Under the pieces are notes generated by a model. It worked only from the letters and a program-made list of their open reading frames with translations, did not search any database and was not told the DNA's origin. A program made the translations under genes and the position numbers. 46,811 nt of DNA, taken from NCBI RefSeq assembly GCF_003346515.1, contig NZ_QQNA01000079.1, forward strand, positions 1 to 46,811, given 5' to 3'. Positions 43,724-46,811 of the stretch are shown here, piece by piece (positions within the stretch are counted from its first letter, which is position 1; each line of letters opens with the position of its first letter). Origin of the DNA: Streptomyces corynorhini (GTDB lineage: Bacteria > Actinomycetota > Actinomycetes > Streptomycetales > Streptomycetaceae).

Positions 43724-45778
43724 TCACTCCGCCTGGAGCACCAGCAGCGCCAGGTCGTCCCCCGGCGGCGTCTCCGCGAACTCGTGCACCGCACGCCGTA
43801 TCCGCTCCGCCACGCCCTGTGCGGTCATCCCCACGCACTCCGCCAGGGCCCGTGCGAGCCCGTCACCGTCGTCCAGCATCCGGCGGCCCGAGCGGCGCTC
43901 GGTGACGCCGTCGGTGACACAGAGCAGGGTGTCGCCCGGCTCCAGGTCGAAGGTGCTGCTCTCGTAGGCGACCTTGTCGACGACCCCGAGGAGCAGTTGG
44001 GGCTCGGCCGCCGCCCGTACGGTGCCGTCGGGCCGCAGCAGCAGCGGCAGCGGGTGTCCGGCGCTGGCGAGGGTGCAGCGGATACCGCCGCCCTCGCCCG
44101 GCAGGGGCATCAGCTCGCCGTACAGCAGCGACAGGAAGCGGGCCTGGCCGCCCTCGGAGCCGCCTCCGGGGCCGCTCTGGTGCCCGCCGCCGGGGCCCGC
44201 GCCCGGGACGCTCACCACGCCCGCCGCGGCCATCAGGGACGCCGACTCCGCCGCCTCGGTCGCGTCGTCGAGGAGCAGCCGGTTGAGGCGGTCGAGCACG
44301 GCGCCGACCCGGTAGCCCTCGCGGGCGAGCAGCCGCAGCCAGGGGCGGGCGAGACCGGTGACGACGGCGGCCTCGGGGCCGCTGCCCTGGACGTCGCCGA
44401 GCATGAAGCACCAGCGGTCGCCCGGCGGGCACGGGAAGACGTCGTAGAAGTCGCCGCCCGCGAGGCCGTCGTCGCTCGGCTCGTACACCAGGGAGCTGGC
44501 GACTCCGGGGATCCGCGCCACCTGGCTGGGCAGCAGTCCGCGCTGCAGGACGCGGCTGATGGTGACCTGCCGGGTGTAGCGGCGGGCCGCGCCGATCGCG
44601 AGGGCGACGCGGCGCGCGAAGTCCTCGACGAGCGCCGCGACTTCGTCGGGGACGGTGCTCCGGCCCGGCCGGCCGAGCAGCAGCGTGCCGAGGGCGCGCC
44701 CGTTCGCCATCAGCCGGCAGGCGAGGGCGGCGCCGCCGCCCGCCCGGTCCTCGGGGCCGCCGTCCGGCCAGGGCACCGGTACCGGCTCGCCCCTGGGCGG
44801 GTCCGGCAGCCGCGGCGGCTCCTTCTCCAGCGCGGCGCGCAGGGGCTCGATCCGGGACTCGTCGGCGTGCCAGACGCGGGCGAGCCGGGGCGGGGCGCCG
44901 GACTGGCCGTGCTCCCCGTCCAGCCAGACCGCGCACCACTCGGCGAGCCTGGGGACGAGGAGCTGGGTGGAGAGCGCGGCGACGAGTTCCTCGTCGAGCT
45001 GGCCCGCGAGCAGTTCGGACGCCTCGGCGAGAAAGGAGAGGGCGCCGCGGCCCGCCCATTCCGGGGCGTCGCGGACCGGCCGCCGGGTCGCGGGCGCGAG
45101 GATCTCGGCGGCGCGCAGTCCCCGGCGCAGCGCGGGCTCGGCGGGGCGTCCTGGCGCCGTGTCGCGGCCTTCGAGCGGCAGCCGGGCCCAGACGGTCTTG
45201 AGGCCCGAGCGGTAGGTGATGCCCCAGCGTTCGGCGAGGGCCGCGACGAGTTGCAGTCCCCTGCCGTACTCGGGGATGCCGGACGGCATGCGTTCGCGTA
45301 CGTCGCCGTCCATGTCGCCCGCGGCGTCCGGGTCGTCCGGGTCGTCCGTGTCGCCGCGCACGGCGCGGGCGGGATGGTGGTCGGAGACCTCCAGGACGAG
45401 CGCGGCCGGTTCCTCGGCCTCCCCCGGGGCGGCCTCGGTGGGCGCCTCCAGGCGGCAGAGCACCTCGACGGTGGTCCCGGCGTGCACCACGGCGTTGGTG
45501 ACGAGTTCGTCGACGATCAGCACGGCGTCGTCCGCGAGCAGATCGGTGCTGTGGCGGCCGGGCGAGCAGCTCTCGTCGCCGTGGCAGAAGGTGCAGGTCG
45601 CGAGGGACCCGAGGCTGGTCCAGTCGGCGAGCGCCGCGCGCGCGAAGCGGCGGGCGGCGGCCGGGGCGAGCGGATTGCCGGGCAGACTGGTGTGAGAGAT
45701 GGACCGCGCGCCCCCGCGTAACGGCACCTGGGGTGCCGGAAGGTGATGGGTCTCGCGCGGAATCGGAATGGGCCCCAC
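43724..45778 (-). CDS. SpoIIE-family serine phosphatase with N-terminal anti-sigma-like ATPase
   Basis: A 684-residue signalling protein. Residues about 35-205 are a GHKL ATPase of the RsbW type (AVLIVDELVTNAVVHAG N-box, IPEYGRGLQLVAALAERWG). Residues about 235-395 form a GAF-like sensor (LSFLAEASELLAGQLDEELV). Residues about 420-684 are the PP2C/SpoIIE phosphatase (GGDFYDVFP, GDVQGSGPEAA, SLLYGELMPL, TLLCVTDGVTERR, GDDLALLVLQ). Both a kinase-like and a phosphatase module for a partner-switching pathway are thus in one chain. AGGAG is 5 nt before GTG 45778. It is divergent from the response regulator. Confidence 0.92.
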   Translation of the reverse strand: MGPIPIPRETHHLPAPQVPLRGGARSISHTSLPGNPLAPAAARRFARAALADWTSLGSLATCTFCHGDESCSPGRHSTDLLADDAVLIVDELVTNAVVHAGTTVEVLCRLEAPTEAAPGEAEEPAALVLEVSDHHPARAVRGDTDDPDDPDAAGDMDGDVRERMPSGIPEYGRGLQLVAALAERWGITYRSGLKTVWARLPLEGRDTAPGRPAEPALRRGLRAAEILAPATRRPVRDAPEWAGRGALSFLAEASELLAGQLDEELVAALSTQLLVPRLAEWCAVWLDGEHGQSGAPPRLARVWHADESRIEPLRAALEKEPPRLPDPPRGEPVPVPWPDGGPEDRAGGGAALACRLMANGRALGTLLLGRPGRSTVPDEVAALVEDFARRVALAIGAARRYTRQVTISRVLQRGLLPSQVARIPGVASSLVYEPSDDGLAGGDFYDVFPCPPGDRWCFMLGDVQGSGPEAAVVTGLARPWLRLLAREGYRVGAVLDRLNRLLLDDATEAAESASLMAAAGVVSVPGAGPGGGHQSGPGGGSEGGQARFLSLLYGELMPLPGEGGGIRCTLASAGHPLPLLLRPDGTVRAAAEPQLLLGVVDKVAYESSTFDLEPGDTLLCVTDGVTERRSGRRMLDDGDGLARALAECVGMTAQGVAERIRRAVHEFAETPPGDDLALLVLQAE

Positions 45779-46037
45779 TGCGGCTCCTGATCCGGTTCTG
45801 GCGTTGTGCCGCTTACGATCCCGACAGCGTGACAGACGGAACGCGCTCCCATGCGGGGAGTCAGGGAAGTCGCGTCAGATTTGTCCCAAGCATTGACAAG
45901 CGGCGAACAGCGGGATCAAGGACGGCGTTCGCGCCACGACACGATCGAAACCGGCCGAACGACGTGCGGAACGGCTTCGAACAGAGCATTCTTGCCTGCC
46001 TGGCCGAAACACAGTGGGCCGGACAAGGAGTACGGAA

Positions 46038-46622
46038 ATGAGCAGGACAACAGTCACCGCCGAGCGCGCGAGCATCCTGCTCGTCGACGACATGGAGGAC
46101 AATCTCGTCGCGCTCGAAGCGGTGCTGGCCTCGCTGGACGAGCCGCTCGTACGGGCCCGTTCGGGCGAGGAGGCGGTGCGGGCGCTGCTGCGCGAGCCGT
46201 TCGCGGTGGTGTTGCTGGATGTGCGGATGCCCGGCATGGACGGGTTCGAGACGGCCTACCGGATCAAGCGGCTCGACGGGTCCAAGGACATCCCGATCAT
46301 CTTTCTGAACGGGCCGGAGTCCGACAGCGGTTATGCCTTCCGGGGGTACGCGACGGGCGCCGCGGATTTCCTGACCAAACCGTTCGACCCCTGGATGCTG
46401 CGCGCCAAGGTCACCGTCTTTCTGGATCTGCACCGCAAGAAGCGGGAGTTGGAGCGCGCGCTGACGCGCGAGCAGGAGCATCTGGGGGACATCGCCGGGC
46501 GGCTGTCCTCGATCGAGGACGCGCTGCGCAGCGCCGCGCCGAACGACCTCGCCGTCCTGGGACCGCAGTTGGCCCGGATAGAGGACACCCTGGGCGAACT
46601 GCGGCGCGGACGCGGGCACTGA
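46038..46622 (+). CDS. Stand-alone response regulator with coiled-coil tail
   Basis: A 194-residue CheY-like receiver. Acidic pocket ILLVDDMEDN (Asp17, Asp18), phosphoacceptor Asp61 in LLDVRMPGMDG and Lys114 in LTKPFDP are present. The usual Thr/Ser switch residue in the IIFLTA motif is Asn91 (IIFLNGPESD). The last about 70 residues are charged and helical (KKRELERALTREQEHL). There is no DNA-binding domain, so it probably acts by protein contacts, possibly with the divergent SpoIIE-type phosphatase. AAGGAG is 7 nt before ATG 46038. Confidence 0.88.
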   Translation: MSRTTVTAERASILLVDDMEDNLVALEAVLASLDEPLVRARSGEEAVRALLREPFAVVLLDVRMPGMDGFETAYRIKRLDGSKDIPIIFLNGPESDSGYAFRGYATGAADFLTKPFDPWMLRAKVTVFLDLHRKKRELERALTREQEHLGDIAGRLSSIEDALRSAAPNDLAVLGPQLARIEDTLGELRRGRGH

Positions 46623-46640
46623 GGAGGCCCCGGGGGCGCA

Positions 46641-46745
46641 GAGAGGTCCGGGGGCGCTGAGAGGTCCGGGGCGCTGAGAGGTCCGGGGGCGCCGGGAGGC
46701 TCGCCGAGGGGCCGCCGGGAGGCTCCGGGGCGCCGGGAGGCTCGC
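46641..46745. repeat. GC-rich tandem repeats after the response regulator
   Basis: GAGAGGTCCGGGG is repeated three times with 17-18 bp spacing (about 46641, 46659, 46676), followed by three copies of GCCGGGAGGCTC-like units. It is non-coding. Confidence 0.7.
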
Positions 46746-46773
46746 GGCGGGCAAGGGGCCCACGCCCGCCGCG
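46743..46773 (+). terminator. Probable terminator of the response regulator gene
   Basis: CGCGGCGGGC (46743-46752) and GCCCGCCGCG (46764-46773) form a 10-bp stem with an 11-nt loop, about 120 bp past the stop. Confidence 0.6.
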
Positions 46774-46811
46774 AACGGCCGCGCTTCCCCGCCCGCCGCG
46801 GGCGCTCACGC

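Noticed and set aside
42674..45721. A 1015-codon plus-strand frame opposite hemW and the SpoIIE-type gene
   Set aside because: Antisense shadow; the minus strand holds two proteins with full catalytic motifs.
46641..46745. Repeats at the right end considered as an array or coding repeat
   Set aside because: Irregular, very GC-rich, no open frame with a start and no spacer structure.

Overview
The window looks like chromosomal DNA of a Streptomyces or close relative. The GC content is very high, the third codon position is almost always G or C, GTG starts are common, and genes such as the class II glycyl-tRNA synthetase, the Zur-linked zinc transporter, the leuA leader, a TTA codon and the hrcA-dnaJ-rsmE-phoH-ybeY-era order are typical of that genus. 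All calls come from reading the sequence; no database search was run. | Layout, left to right. (1) 1-8.7 kb, accessory metabolism and efflux: the start of a dusB-like gene leaving the window at its left edge, two 14-helix MFS exporters (one divergent from a LacI-type repressor, one overlapping tail-to-tail with an XRE/MmyB-type regulator), a DUF6243 protein, an aldo/keto reductase followed by a TetR regulator, and a small zinc-finger-like protein. (2) 8.8-21.5 kb, core genes: glyS; the zinc uptake cluster znuA-znuC-znuB-zur with two Zur-box-like sites at znuA; uppS, recO and a TerB-like protein; leuA with a 15-residue leader peptide; a cytosolic M4 metalloprotease with its probable inhibitor (emfourin type); a 164-bp MITE-like element; and era. 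(3) 21.5-30.1 kb, a mostly leftward block of RNA and ribosome maintenance genes (nmo, rsmE, HIT, rnz, PfkB kinase, phoH, ybeY, CNNM/CBS, mmcQ, a cytidine-deaminase-like gene). Several neighbours overlap by 4 bp, and an MFS gene remnant lies inside the block. (4) 30.2-37.75 kb, an island between nmo and dnaJ flanked by a 38-bp direct repeat with one mismatch; the right copy is the left arm of the dnaJ terminator. (5) 37.8-46.8 kb, core again: dnaJ and hrcA with a CIRCE operator, an MBL-fold hydrolase, a DUF3097 protein, a Uma2 nuclease-like protein, hemW, a SpoIIE-type phosphatase with an anti-sigma-like ATPase domain, and a divergent stand-alone response regulator. | The island is the most unusual part. 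It holds an XRE regulator and an HD-domain phosphohydrolase on the minus strand. Divergent from them runs a plus-strand chain: a broken gene, an ATP-binding anti-sigma-like protein, two tiny proteins, an APH-like kinase carrying a TTA codon, a lactate/malate-dehydrogenase-like protein and an HPr-kinase-like P-loop protein. The last three overlap by 4 bp at each junction, so they are very likely made together. I know of no described pathway with this combination, and I see no integrase; a decayed IS1182-like transposase lies at the right end.
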